Shown: positions 17,118 through 26,250, numbered from the stretch's first letter. The stretch is DNA of 64,000 nt from Mangrovibacterium sp047972415 (GCA_047972415.1 JBKEAN010000056.1:1-64000); one strand, 5' to 3'. Notes: a model not told the origin generated them from the sequence alone. A program made the numbers and translations.

Positions 17118-18100
17118 GGTTCAACTCTTACTTTACGATTGAGATAAAGTGCACCGGTTGGACATAATCCAGCTAGGGTTTCGCTGACGTTTCCTTTGTT
17201 TTCGTCGGGGATTAATACTTCCATTCCGAATCCCCGTTCTTTAAATGTAAAACCGTTGGTGCTGTTGTAAACACACAAGCCGCAACGAATACACTTGGAC
17301 TGCTCGAACCACATATCGCCGGTAATGTGTACCCGGTTCATTGCCGGAAGTGCGGACGACAATCCGTATTGAGGGCGCTTTATCCGGGCGGTCGATGCAA
17401 ATTCCCGAAGCTTGCAGTCCGTTTTTGCGGCACAGGCACAGTGCAGGCACCTGGATGTTGTTGTTACAGTGGCAATCAACCGTTCCTTTTCGCGGTCCGA
17501 AAACCGCCCGAGTTTGGATTGAAACTGTTTCGGATCCACCCGGTATTTTTCCACCTCTACGGTGTAATCGTCGTTAGTAAACAGGTGCACCACTTCCCGG
17601 ATGATTTTCCGGATTTCAACCGTGCGGTCAACAGTACCCCGGCGACAAGCTTTTTCGCACGGGGCTTTGCAGGTATCACAATCCACCACGGGAAGTTTAA
17701 ATGCTCCCGATATTACGTTAAAAGCTGAGCGGTTGTCGCCCCGATCGTAGCATGACAACATTTTTTCCACATCCAGCCCGCTCGGGCAAACCATCGAGCA
17801 GGGCGCTTCGCAGTCGGCACGGTGATCGCTCAGCAACAACTCGAGCGACATGGCTCGGATTTGTTGTAACTCGGCACTTTCGCTGTCAATTTGAAGGCCG
17901 TCGGTTGCAAGCGTTGAACATGACGGTATAATTTGACCATTTACCTGGTTTTTAACTGCACAAACCATGCACGACGCTTTATGATGTACGCCGTCGGCAT
18001 AGCAAAGCCGGGGAATGGCGTAACCATTTCTTTCAGCAATTTTTAAGATGCTTTCTCCTTCCTGAAAAGCTACGGGTATGTTGTTAAGTATTAGTTGCAT
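17114..18100 (-). CDS. NuoG/HydA-like iron-sulfur protein without catalytic domain
   Basis: 328 residues from the ATG at 18100; an upstream ATG at 18148 overlaps the previous gene and lies before the ferredoxin fold, so it is less likely. The domains are: a plant-type [2Fe-2S] ferredoxin (1-80; cysteines in CYADGVHHKASCMVC and PSCST); a cysteine-rich segment resembling the N-terminal Fe-S domain of NADPH-glutamate synthase small subunits (CEAPCSMVCP and CDTCKAPCEKACRRG); a C-x2-C-x-C-x5-C set (CLHCACAAKTDC); and a C-terminal cluster (CIRCGLCVYN...CPTGAL). Full NuoG or [FeFe]-hydrogenase proteins continue into a catalytic or molybdopterin domain; here the chain ends, so it should only relay electrons. 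It directly follows the NuoEF-like fusion, its natural partner. Confidence 0.85.
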   Translation of the reverse strand: MQLILNNIPVAFQEGESILKIAERNGYAIPRLCYADGVHHKASCMVCAVKNQVNGQIIPSCSTLATDGLQIDSESAELQQIRAMSLELLLSDHRADCEAPCSMVCPSGLDVEKMLSCYDRGDNRSAFNVISGAFKLPVVDCDTCKAPCEKACRRGTVDRTVEIRKIIREVVHLFTNDDYTVEVEKYRVDPKQFQSKLGRFSDREKERLIATVTTTSRCLHCACAAKTDCKLREFASTARIKRPQYGLSSALPAMNRVHITGDMWFEQSKCIRCGLCVYNSTNGFTFKERGFGMEVLIPDENKGNVSETLAGLCPTGALYLNRKVRVEP

Positions 18101-18137
18101 TGTTTTTTTGCTTAAAAACGAATTTGGTACCAGGTGA

Positions 18138-20543
18138 TTATTGCCCAACGGTTGCCGTAAGCTTCAGTGGCACTTTTTTAATCGCGTCATAGGCACATTC
18201 GTCAATACACAAGCCGCATTTCACGCAGGTTTCGGTATTAATAGTATGCACATCGTAAGGCGTATAGGGTATCGCATCTACCGGGCAGGCTTTGGCACAT
18301 TTGGTACAGCCAATACACTGGTCGGTTACCACAAACTGAATCAGGTCTTTGCAGGTTCCTGTTTTGCAAACTCCCCGGACATGCTCCTCGTACTCGTTCC
18401 TGAAATACTTTAACGTCGTTAAAACAGGGTTCGGGGCGGTTTTCCCCAGTCCGCAAAGCGACGATTTTTTTACGTTCAGTGCCAGTTCTTCCAGGCGGTC
18501 AATGTCTTCCACCACGGCTTTGCCTGAACAAATGCGTTCCAGAATATCGAGCATACGGCGGATACCAACCCGGCAGAAGGTGCATTTTCCGCAAGATTGC
18601 TCGCAGGTAAAGCTTAAAAAATAGCGTGCCATATCTACCATGCAATCTTTTTCGCTCAGCACAACTAATCCTCCAGAGCCCATCATGGCGCCCATTTGGT
18701 TGAAGGCATCAAAGTCAACCTGAACACCGCACAAATTGGCCGGGATGCAGCCACCCGAAGGGCCGCCGATTTGAACAGCTTTCAATTGGTGACCGCCTTC
18801 AACACCTCCGCCAATATCGTCGATAATCTGGTTAAGTGTTATTCCCATAGGTACTTCAATCAAACCACCGTTCCGTATTTTTCCGGCCAGTGCAAATACT
18901 TTGGTGCCTTTGCTGTTTGCCGTTCCAATGGATTGGTAATGCTGAACGCCCTTGTTAATGATGTACGAAACCTGGCTGAATGTTTCCACATTGTTGACTA
19001 GGGTGGGCAGTCCGTTGAGGCCGGCAACGGCGGGGTATGGTGGACGTTGTCTGGGGAATCCCCGATCGCCTTCGATGGAGGCAATCAATGCGGTTTCTTC
19101 GCCGCAAACAAAGGCACCGGCACCTTCAAAAATCTCAATGTCGAACGAAAAATTGCTATTACCAATGTTCGGCCCCAATAACTTTTTGTCGCGGCATAAC
19201 TGAAGTGCTGACCGTATCCGTTTTACAGCCAGCGGATATTCGGCACGAATGTAAAAGATACCCTGGCTTGCGCCGGTTGCATAGGCAGCAATCAACATGC
19301 CCTCAATAACTCTGAACGGATACGATTCGAGTATCATCCGGTCCATAAAAGCGCCCGGATCGCCTTCGTCGCCATTGCAAATCACGTATTTTCCGGAGCC
19401 GCCGGACGATGCCACCATTTGCCACTTTTTGCCAGTTAAAAAACCACCTCCTCCCCGCCCCCGAAGCCCACTTTCAAAAACAGCACGGACGACTTCGGCC
19501 GGATTGCTTTCGGAGATAACTTTTTTCAGTGCCTCGAATCCCCCGTGGGCAATATATTCATCCAAATTTAATGGAGCCAGGTAACCATAACCATTTGTAG
19601 AAATATGGATTTGCCCGGATAAAAAGCTATCAATAACACCAGTACGCTCATTTTCGGGCTTCCAAATCACATTGTCCCAAGTCAGGTCGGTATGGAACGT
19701 GTCAATTTGATTAAACAAGTTGTTTTTGATGCGCTTAAGTAAACTTCCGGGTTTAAAGTGGTGGTGAAGGATTTCTTTGATTTCCTCCGGTTTCACATTC
19801 GGGTACCTTGTAATTTCGCCTTTTTCATCAACAACATCAATTAAAGGAACCTTGTTGCACACCCCAACGCAACCGACCGACTTGAGCTGGACTTCAATTC
19901 CCAGTTCTTCGGATGTTTTCTGCAATTCGGTGTAAATGGCCGACGAGCCGCTGGCCTGACAGCAGGAACCCATGCCAAGCCGTATTTCGCCCGAAACCTT
20001 CGTTTTTGAATTCGTTGAACGCGCTTTTTCTTCCTGTTCCTGTTGCTCCAGAAAATCATCGATAAGTTCGTTGACTTTTCCCGGCAGAACGTGCCCGTAT
20101 ATTTTTTCATCAACCTGAACAACCGGGGCCAACGTACAACATCCCAGGCAGGCAACCTTTTCAATGGAAAACAGTTGGTCGTTTGTGGTAATGCTATCGT
20201 CTTGCATTTGGAGTTCGCGCCGGAACGAATCATACACGTTAGCTGCTCCCTTTACGTGGCAAGCCGTACCGCTGCAAACTTTAATCAAGTGCTTACCGTA
20301 CGGGATGTGGCGGAATTGGGAATAAAAGGTTGAAACGCTGATGAGTTGTGCCCGGTCAATTTCCGTTTTGTCGTAGAGGCGGTTAATGGCTTCTGCTGGC
20401 AGGTAGCTAAATTCGTTTTGTATGGCTTGCAAAAGCGGGATAATGACGTTCCGGCTTGTTCCGATACGCCCGATAATTTCATCAACCTTAGTTATCGTTG
20501 AATCCGGCGTTTGGTTTTCGTTGTTATTACAAGTACAACTCAT
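18138..20543 (-). CDS. NuoE-NuoF fusion flavoprotein with extra ferredoxin domains (HydBC-like)
   Basis: 801 residues. The NuoE-type thioredoxin-fold [2Fe-2S] domain (about 10-165) has CSGTACHVKGA and ACLGCC. A second thioredoxin-like ferredoxin (about 185-270) has GMGSCCQASGSS and GCVGVCNKVP. The NuoF part follows with the NADH loop GLRGRGGGGFLTGKKW, the FMN site CNGDEGDPGAFMDR, GAGAFVCGEETAL, an SLBB segment and the N3 cluster EQSCGKCTFCRVGIRR. The chain ends in two [4Fe-4S] sites (CIGCTKCAKACP and CVKCGLCIDECA). This domain order is that of cytosolic NADH-oxidising subunits of bifurcating hydrogenases and related enzymes. No hydrogenase, formate dehydrogenase or complex I membrane gene is present, so the terminal partner is unknown. 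It starts 1 bp after propeller 3 ends. Confidence 0.92.
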   Translation of the reverse strand: MSCTCNNNENQTPDSTITKVDEIIGRIGTSRNVIIPLLQAIQNEFSYLPAEAINRLYDKTEIDRAQLISVSTFYSQFRHIPYGKHLIKVCSGTACHVKGAANVYDSFRRELQMQDDSITTNDQLFSIEKVACLGCCTLAPVVQVDEKIYGHVLPGKVNELIDDFLEQQEQEEKARSTNSKTKVSGEIRLGMGSCCQASGSSAIYTELQKTSEELGIEVQLKSVGCVGVCNKVPLIDVVDEKGEITRYPNVKPEEIKEILHHHFKPGSLLKRIKNNLFNQIDTFHTDLTWDNVIWKPENERTGVIDSFLSGQIHISTNGYGYLAPLNLDEYIAHGGFEALKKVISESNPAEVVRAVFESGLRGRGGGGFLTGKKWQMVASSGGSGKYVICNGDEGDPGAFMDRMILESYPFRVIEGMLIAAYATGASQGIFYIRAEYPLAVKRIRSALQLCRDKKLLGPNIGNSNFSFDIEIFEGAGAFVCGEETALIASIEGDRGFPRQRPPYPAVAGLNGLPTLVNNVETFSQVSYIINKGVQHYQSIGTANSKGTKVFALAGKIRNGGLIEVPMGITLNQIIDDIGGGVEGGHQLKAVQIGGPSGGCIPANLCGVQVDFDAFNQMGAMMGSGGLVVLSEKDCMVDMARYFLSFTCEQSCGKCTFCRVGIRRMLDILERICSGKAVVEDIDRLEELALNVKKSSLCGLGKTAPNPVLTTLKYFRNEYEEHVRGVCKTGTCKDLIQFVVTDQCIGCTKCAKACPVDAIPYTPYDVHTINTETCVKCGLCIDECAYDAIKKVPLKLTATVGQ

Positions 20544-20544
20544 G

Positions 20545-22368
20545 TTAATTAGCTGTTACGCAGTAAATATTTTCTTCTGTACGAACCACGATTTTACCAT
20601 CGGTAAATGCCGGCGTTGCAAAGGTCCGCTCTCCGGTTTCGACGGAACTAAGTAATTTAAACTCATCGTCGGTAGAAAAGATGTGCATGGTGCCATCGGT
20701 ACTAAAAAGAAAGATTTTCCCTTCAGCAATGATTGGCGACGAATAGAATTCGTTGTTAAGCTCGTGTTGCTTTTCCAATACGCCTGTTGTGCCATTGTAG
20801 GCAGCAATAACCCCATAGCTTGTGGCAACATAAACCTTGTTAGCCGTTGCTACCGGACTGGATACCTCGGGTAAAAAGTCGCTGGCCTGCCAAAGTTGGG
20901 AGCCATCGGCGCCGTTAATTGCGGTCAGTGCTGCGTATTCGCTAGCACCGTAAACAATTCCGTTTGCCGAACAGGCACTGGCTCCAACTTCGCCCGAAAG
21001 GCAGCTAAGGTGCCAAAGTTCTTCGCCTGTGAGGGGGTTGTAAGCGGCGATATTCGGGTTCCCCATCAACACCAGTTGTGCTTTGCCATCGATTTGCGCA
21101 ATGATTGGCGAACTCCAGGTGATTTTTTCTTTGCGTGTAGCCTTCCATTTTTCCTGCCCGCTGGCCATATCAAAAGCCATCAACCTGGAATCGTTTTGGT
21201 TGTCCCATTGCACAATTAACAGGTTTTGGTAAGTAATTAATGACGAAGCATATCCGTAGTGATTGTCCGGAATTCCCAAGTTCTTCGCCCACAAAAGTTT
21301 TCCGGTCATGTCGGCGCAAAGCAAATCGCCCGTTCCGAAAATAGCACAAACTTGTTTGCCATTGGTTGCTGCAGTTGACGATGCCAGTCCGGTATCGCTG
21401 GTTGTTCTTGGGGCTTTTGCCGGCGAACCGGCAATTTTATCGGCTGCAAGCTGCCACAAGGATGCCCCGTTATTGAGATCGTAACAATAAAGTACGCGGG
21501 AGCTTTCGTTGGCTCCGGTGAAAAAAACTTTATCGCCGTTAATAATCGGTGAACTGTTCCCTTTCATCGGGATTGGTTTTTTCCACGCAACATGGGTACC
21601 AGCTTCCAGGTTCCAGTTTGAAGGGACATTTTTTGCAACGGAAACACCGTTTGAACTATTCCCCCGAAAAGCATTGAAATTAACCGTATTAACCAGAGCT
21701 GTCGTTTTTGTTTCGGCTACGGTTTCGGTCGGATTAGCCGTTTCGGCAGGTGCATTATCGGCTGGTTTTTCGTCGGCTCCATCTGCCGTCAGCGTTTCCT
21801 GGCCTTCATTTTCCACAGCAACTTGCTCCGGTACAGTCGTCGTTGATTGTCCGGCTACGGGTTCGGCTACGGGTTCGCTAGCCGCTTGTTGCGAACCAGT
21901 TTCCGAATTGTTAGACAAAAAAGGTGTACTGAGAAGGGCAAAGCCCAGTGCAATGGCCACAATACCCGCAGCCGCAAAGCCAACATATTTTCGGGCCTGT
22001 GTTTTAATCAGCCACTCGTCAATCGGGTCGAGTTCCTTTTCAGGAATATTACGGTAGTTTGCAAAGTACAGCCGAGTTGATACCAGAAACAGAAGCAACA
22101 TACCCAGAAGAATATACAACCCGGACATGAGCCGCTCCATGCTAACAAAATACGCTTTGCGGGCCATTAAGTCCAGCTGGCGGATTTGCTCCTGCAATTC
22201 GGTGTTGCCCGAATTCTGAATATTTAGTTCTTTCAGGTTCTCAATAATCTTTGTTTGCAAAGGCGCCGACTGCCGTATTTGAAAATAGTTGGTTATCAGC
22301 ATAATTGAAAATGTGCAGACAAAAATGGCCGATAGCACAGCAATATTTCTGTAAATTGTTTTTTTCAT
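20545..22368 (-). CDS. Membrane-anchored PQQ-like beta-propeller (propeller 3)
   Basis: 607 residues from the ATG at 22368, which overlaps the stop of the NapH-like gene (ATGA). The N-terminal 160 residues have three membrane helices (NIAVLSAIFVCTFSIMLITN, SGLYILLGMLLLFLVSTRLY, YVGFAAAGIVAIALGFALL) with a short coiled loop between the first two. A long low-complexity linker rich in A, E, P and T follows (about 170-240), then the propeller opening with FNAFRGNSSNGVSV. Repeats such as LNNGASLWQLAADK, MASGQEKWKATRK, PLTGEELWHLSC and GADGSQLWQASD mark the blades. This is the only propeller of the locus with a multi-helix anchor. Being fused in frame order with the NapH-like protein gene suggests it sits on the periplasmic side of the same complex. 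Confidence 0.88.
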   Translation of the reverse strand: MKKTIYRNIAVLSAIFVCTFSIMLITNYFQIRQSAPLQTKIIENLKELNIQNSGNTELQEQIRQLDLMARKAYFVSMERLMSGLYILLGMLLLFLVSTRLYFANYRNIPEKELDPIDEWLIKTQARKYVGFAAAGIVAIALGFALLSTPFLSNNSETGSQQAASEPVAEPVAGQSTTTVPEQVAVENEGQETLTADGADEKPADNAPAETANPTETVAETKTTALVNTVNFNAFRGNSSNGVSVAKNVPSNWNLEAGTHVAWKKPIPMKGNSSPIINGDKVFFTGANESSRVLYCYDLNNGASLWQLAADKIAGSPAKAPRTTSDTGLASSTAATNGKQVCAIFGTGDLLCADMTGKLLWAKNLGIPDNHYGYASSLITYQNLLIVQWDNQNDSRLMAFDMASGQEKWKATRKEKITWSSPIIAQIDGKAQLVLMGNPNIAAYNPLTGEELWHLSCLSGEVGASACSANGIVYGASEYAALTAINGADGSQLWQASDFLPEVSSPVATANKVYVATSYGVIAAYNGTTGVLEKQHELNNEFYSSPIIAEGKIFLFSTDGTMHIFSTDDEFKLLSSVETGERTFATPAFTDGKIVVRTEENIYCVTAN

Positions 22369-23651
22369 AGCGTTTGAAATCCAGGTTTTGATGCTGCCAA
22401 GTTCTGAGGACAATAACTAAAACACCGCCCACAGGCAACGCAGTCTGCGTGTTCAATTTCGTATTCTTTTCGCGAACGTTTGGTGGATAAGCCAATCAGA
22501 GTAATGCCAATAACAAATCCGATTAATCCGCCAGCCAGTGTTGAATAAAGTTTGTAATCTACTTGTATTCTTTCAACATTTTTGGTGAGTTCGTCCACTG
22601 TTCGTCCTTGGCTGTAAAAGGTTTCCAGTTCAAGGGGGAGGCTGTTTGGTGGATTCGTTTCCTGCGGTACAATCATGTTGTACAGGCGAACTTCCTTGTG
22701 TGCACGGCTTAAATCGTTGCTGGCATATCGCATCAACAAGGCGGTTGTAACAACCAAAGCCGGAAGAATAACCGCATAGTTAATAATTCGCTTTACACCC
22801 ACCATCCGGTTTTCTTTTACTTTATTTTCATGTGGGGCCCTGATGGCGTCAACCGGGCAGGCATTGTGGCACAGTTCGCAATTAATACAGTTCTGTTTGG
22901 TAATCTGTATCTTCCAAATAGATACCCGCGAAATTAAGCCAAGCAATACGCCATACGGACAAATAAACCTGCAAAATGGCCTTCCGGTAAATATAGACAC
23001 AACCAGGAGAAGAGTGCCAAAAATAATCAGCCCAAAATCGCCCCCTTGCCTGAAAATCCCAATAAAAGGATCGTAACGGCATATAATAAATGTACTGCGC
23101 GTAACGGCATATAAAACACCAAAAGTCAGGTAAACCCACGGAATCACGCTTAGTGCGGTGGTCAGCGATTTGGAGAGTTGGTAATTTTTCAGGTTGACCA
23201 GCTCTTGTAGCGCGCCAAACGGACAAACCCCTCCGCAGAAAACCCTTCCGAAGAAGAAAGCAAAAACCATTGGAAGAATAAAAAACAACAAAACAGTTAC
23301 CGGCAAAATATAAGTTGAATCGGCAACCGACAGCGCTACATTTTGAACAGAGCCAATGCTGCAAACACAGCCCACGCGGAAAAAGCCGAAATAGGCAACG
23401 GAAATAACAGAAACCCAGATGATTGGTTTTCGGGTTTGTCGTTTAATCACCGCCCACGAAACAATGCTCATGAGAACAACCAGCAAAATTAAATCGACGA
23501 TTTGCCAGAACGATTCGTGAGGAATGGCGTAGTGGATGTCCGGGTATTGATACCCCGACTCGAAATCGGGTTTTGGAAACCGGTTTTCCGAAAAGGCCGC
23601 CAGTTGAATCAGCAAAGAGCTAAATGTGAAGACTATTTTTTTAATCGGCAT
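22365..23651 (-). CDS. NapH/NosR-like membrane protein with [4Fe-4S] clusters
   Basis: 428 residues. A possible signal or first helix is followed by membrane helices at about 48-66, 75-95, 115-140, 165-185, 200-220, 290-310 and 360-380. Cysteine motifs are FRVGCVCSIG, RVFCGGVCPFGALQEL, GRPFCRFICPYGVLLG (twin CxxxCP motifs of NapH/NosR/CcoG proteins), the ferredoxin box CINCELCHNACPVDAI and a C-terminal CVACGRCFSYCP. Such proteins pass electrons across or along the membrane, for example from quinol to periplasmic ferredoxins. It lies 78 bp after the Tat ferredoxin and overlaps propeller 3, so it probably links them. Confidence 0.9.
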   Translation of the reverse strand: MPIKKIVFTFSSLLIQLAAFSENRFPKPDFESGYQYPDIHYAIPHESFWQIVDLILLVVLMSIVSWAVIKRQTRKPIIWVSVISVAYFGFFRVGCVCSIGSVQNVALSVADSTYILPVTVLLFFILPMVFAFFFGRVFCGGVCPFGALQELVNLKNYQLSKSLTTALSVIPWVYLTFGVLYAVTRSTFIICRYDPFIGIFRQGGDFGLIIFGTLLLVVSIFTGRPFCRFICPYGVLLGLISRVSIWKIQITKQNCINCELCHNACPVDAIRAPHENKVKENRMVGVKRIINYAVILPALVVTTALLMRYASNDLSRAHKEVRLYNMIVPQETNPPNSLPLELETFYSQGRTVDELTKNVERIQVDYKLYSTLAGGLIGFVIGITLIGLSTKRSRKEYEIEHADCVACGRCFSYCPQNLAASKPGFQTL

Positions 23652-23729
23652 ACAATTTAATTTTAAAGCCGGATGCAGCCGGCACCTAATCGTTCATTCG
23701 AATTTGTATTCTCAGCAAACCCGCTTTTT

Positions 23730-24308
23730 TCATGCTTTATCTTTCAGTTTGTAAGCCACATCCAGCGGCCCCAGGCTGATGGCATTCGACGGGCAAGCCA
23801 TCGCAATCTTACATTCGTTACAGTCTTTGCACAGGTCGCGTTTAATTTGAAGGTACAACGAGCCGTTTCCGAACGATGTACAGCCCTTTACACACTTTCC
23901 GCATCCGTTGCACAGGCTTTCTTCGATGGTATATTCGAAATAGGGATCTTCTATAAACTTACGTTTGATTGCTCCCGTTGGGCACATCAGGTTTTCGGCA
24001 GCCGTATTCAGCTCTTTCACGTTCGACACATAATAGCCCCCGCAAAGGTCGCAGTAGCCACAAACCCGGTGGGCATGAACACACCTCACGGCCGACACAT
24101 TCAATACACAATGTGTTTCGCAACGGCCGCACTGGGTGCATTTTGCCGGATCAATCTGCCAGTACTGGCCCGCCTTGGCCTGGCTGGTGTTACGGATAAG
24201 GCCTCCGGTAACCAAAAGGATGGAACCTCCGGCCGCCGCTGTACCTAACAATTGCAGAAACTTTCGGCGTTCGATCGGGCTTTTTTCGTGAAGTTCTTTT
24301 TCTTTCAT
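23730..24308 (-). CDS. Tat-exported multi-cluster ferredoxin
   Basis: 192 residues. The N-terminus carries a Tat-like signal, ERRKFLQLLGTAAAGGSILL, so the protein should be folded with its clusters and then exported. Four cysteine groups follow: CTQCGRCETHC, CGYCDLCGG...CPTGAI, CNGCGKCVKGC and CKDCNECKIAMACP, enough for about four [4Fe-4S] clusters, as in NrfC/DsrO-type or NapG-like ferredoxins. It lies 7 bp after the Tat-type NHL propeller and immediately before the NapH-like gene, the usual NapG-NapH pairing. It likely accepts electrons from NapH-like protein in the periplasm. Confidence 0.9.
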   Translation of the reverse strand: MKEKELHEKSPIERRKFLQLLGTAAAGGSILLVTGGLIRNTSQAKAGQYWQIDPAKCTQCGRCETHCVLNVSAVRCVHAHRVCGYCDLCGGYYVSNVKELNTAAENLMCPTGAIKRKFIEDPYFEYTIEESLCNGCGKCVKGCTSFGNGSLYLQIKRDLCKDCNECKIAMACPSNAISLGPLDVAYKLKDKA

Positions 24309-24314
24309 CGTTTA

Positions 24315-25343
24315 TCAGATTAGGGTTCCTTTCCGGAGTGGGCATACTATTCCGCAGCTGGCACAAGCTGTTTGCGATGCCTGCGCCGGGTCGTATTGAA
24401 AAACCGAAATCAGGTTTTTACCTGCAACGTACAGCTTATCCCCTGCCGTTTTTATCCTGAAGGCCGCATTCCCGCCGCCCAAGGTTTTGCTATCGAGCAG
24501 CAGGCTCAAAAAATTACCGTCTCTGTCGTAACAGCTAATCCGGGGGTTTCCTTTTTCCGAAGTAATAATTTCCCCGTTTTCAGAGTGGGTAAGGTATGCG
24601 GGGTTGCAGCATCCGCAAAATTGGCCTGCATCAATTCCGGCGCCGCCAAAAGCACCGATATACATACCGTCAGCCGTATATTTTTCAACTTGGTGACGGC
24701 CAGCGTTTGAACAGTAAATAAAGCCATCGGAGTAGGTGATGCCAAACGTATAGCTTGGGATAATAAAGCGGTTGGGGCTTTCGATAATCCGGTCGAATGC
24801 GCCGCTGGCCGAGTATTTCACAATGTATTTGTTTGTTGCATCGGTTGCAAAAACCGCGTTACCGCCAATGGCCAACGAGCAATAGTCGGCATTTTCGTTG
24901 CAGGCTTCCCAGCTGGCAAGCATTTCGCCCTGTACATTATAAACTTCAAAACGCGAGGAGAACATGAGGTAAATTTTTTCATCAGAAACGGCCATATCCC
25001 GCAAGGTTCCGCTTATCGGAAAGCTGTTGTCCAGAGAACCGTTCAGGTTATAAACCAGTATGCTTTTCGATGTAGAGCTGATCAGTTTATTGCCGAGTAG
25101 TTCCATGCTTTCAACCCGATCCGGGGTTGCGAAAGACGATACCAGTTTATAGGGCGATTGAAAATCGCCGGCACCGGGCACTAAATTAGTACTTGTTTGC
25201 TCGCCCGCAGCCGCTTTATGCTTGTAGTTTTTCCAGAGCGTTACGCCCGACAGCCCGATAATGGCACCTCCGGCAATAATTGAACCCCCGAGTTGCAGGA
25301 ATTCTTTCCGGGAAATGTTTTGGTTTTTTTTAGCCACTTTCAT
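24315..25343 (-). CDS. NHL-type beta-propeller with Tat-like signal and C-terminal Cys cluster
   Basis: 342 residues. The N-terminus SRKEFLQLGGSIIAGGAIIG resembles a Tat signal with the twin-Arg replaced by Arg-Lys, so Tat export is probable but not certain. The body is a six-bladed NHL/YWTD-like propeller with CNENADYCSLAIGG, FCGCCNPAYLTHSENGE and TSEKGNPRISCYDRDGNF. The block G-x-CCNPA...ENGE..TSEKGNPR is shared with the upstream neighbour. The last 20 residues carry CASCGIVCPLRKG, a Cys group that could bind a metal or cluster. It overlaps the neighbouring propeller gene by 4 bases, so the two are co-translated paralogues. Confidence 0.82.
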   Translation of the reverse strand: MKVAKKNQNISRKEFLQLGGSIIAGGAIIGLSGVTLWKNYKHKAAAGEQTSTNLVPGAGDFQSPYKLVSSFATPDRVESMELLGNKLISSTSKSILVYNLNGSLDNSFPISGTLRDMAVSDEKIYLMFSSRFEVYNVQGEMLASWEACNENADYCSLAIGGNAVFATDATNKYIVKYSASGAFDRIIESPNRFIIPSYTFGITYSDGFIYCSNAGRHQVEKYTADGMYIGAFGGAGIDAGQFCGCCNPAYLTHSENGEIITSEKGNPRISCYDRDGNFLSLLLDSKTLGGGNAAFRIKTAGDKLYVAGKNLISVFQYDPAQASQTACASCGIVCPLRKGTLI

Positions 25344-26248
25344 TTTTTCAACGCATAAATGTTAATGAGTTTTTTGTTACAAACGAAAAGGTGATTGCTG
25401 TCAACATCGATTCTATAAGCTTCGTAACCGCCGCCCAGCAATTGGTTGTTGAGTAAAACCTGCCCGAACTCCCCGTTTTTGCTGAATGTGCTTACACGCG
25501 GGTTCCCTTTTTCGGAGGTGAAGAATTCTCCGTTTTCACCGATTGAAATAAACGCGGGGTTGCAGCAGCCCGCAAAAAAGCCAGATTCTGTGCCCGAGCC
25601 GCCGAACGACGCTATAAAACTGCCTTCCCTTGTGTACGACTCAATCAGGTGGCGACCCGAATTAACGGCATAAACCGTATCGTTATGGTTCGAAATATCA
25701 AACGAATAACTAGGGATGAGAAATCCATGCGGACTAAAGATAAACCGGACGAAGTTGCCGTCGCGGGTGTATTGACAAATGTTTTTGTTTTGTACGTCGG
25801 TCACAAATGCAAAATCGGACGTCAGTGTCAGGGCGCAATAATCGGATTGTTCGCTGCAAGCTTCCCAACGGTCGAGCGAGTCTCCGGCGGTGGTATAAAC
25901 TGCAACAAATGTGGGGTACAGAACAAACAATCTGCCCTTGTCAACTGCAATATCGTTACACCCCGCTTGAATCTGAAATTGCCTTATTTTCTCACCGTTT
26001 GGGTGGTAAATAAAAACAGTTTGCGAGCTGGTTAAGAAAATCGTGTCGCGAACGAGTTCAAAATGAGTTATCTCAAATGGAAATTCGAGTGTTTTGACTT
26101 TCTCGATCGAACTTACAAATGCTTCCTGAATGTTATTCGTGGTACTTGTCGTTTCGTCTGTATTAACCGAAGAAACGATGTAGGCAATAAAGCCGATGAC
26201 AACCAAAAAGATGATAACGTTGACAATAAAACGACTTGTTTTTCCCAT
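25340..26248 (-). CDS. NHL-type beta-propeller, N-terminally membrane-anchored
   Basis: 302 residues. One N-terminal helix (FIVNVIIFLVVIGFIAYIVS) should act as a signal anchor. The propeller has EACSEQSDYCALTLTSDFAF, FAGCCNPAFISIGENGEFFT and SEKGNPRVSTFSKNGEF, the same motif set as the downstream protein (24315-25343), showing a tandem duplication followed by different anchoring. It lacks the C-terminal Cys cluster of its paralogue. The invariant CCNP pair may bind a metal or form a disulfide. It starts 2 bp after propeller 2 ends. Confidence 0.82.
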   Translation of the reverse strand: MGKTSRFIVNVIIFLVVIGFIAYIVSSVNTDETTSTTNNIQEAFVSSIEKVKTLEFPFEITHFELVRDTIFLTSSQTVFIYHPNGEKIRQFQIQAGCNDIAVDKGRLFVLYPTFVAVYTTAGDSLDRWEACSEQSDYCALTLTSDFAFVTDVQNKNICQYTRDGNFVRFIFSPHGFLIPSYSFDISNHNDTVYAVNSGRHLIESYTREGSFIASFGGSGTESGFFAGCCNPAFISIGENGEFFTSEKGNPRVSTFSKNGEFGQVLLNNQLLGGGYEAYRIDVDSNHLFVCNKKLINIYALKK

Positions 26249-26250
26249 AG

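Noticed and set aside
17114..20543. An [FeFe] or [NiFe] hydrogenase operon
   Set aside because: No H-cluster motifs or hydrogenase large-subunit motifs occur in any product of the locus; only the NADH-side subunits are present.
17114..24308. Respiratory complex I or Rnf complex
   Set aside because: None of the membrane subunits (NuoA, H, J-N or RnfA, D, E, G) is present; the similarity is confined to the soluble Fe-S/flavin modules.
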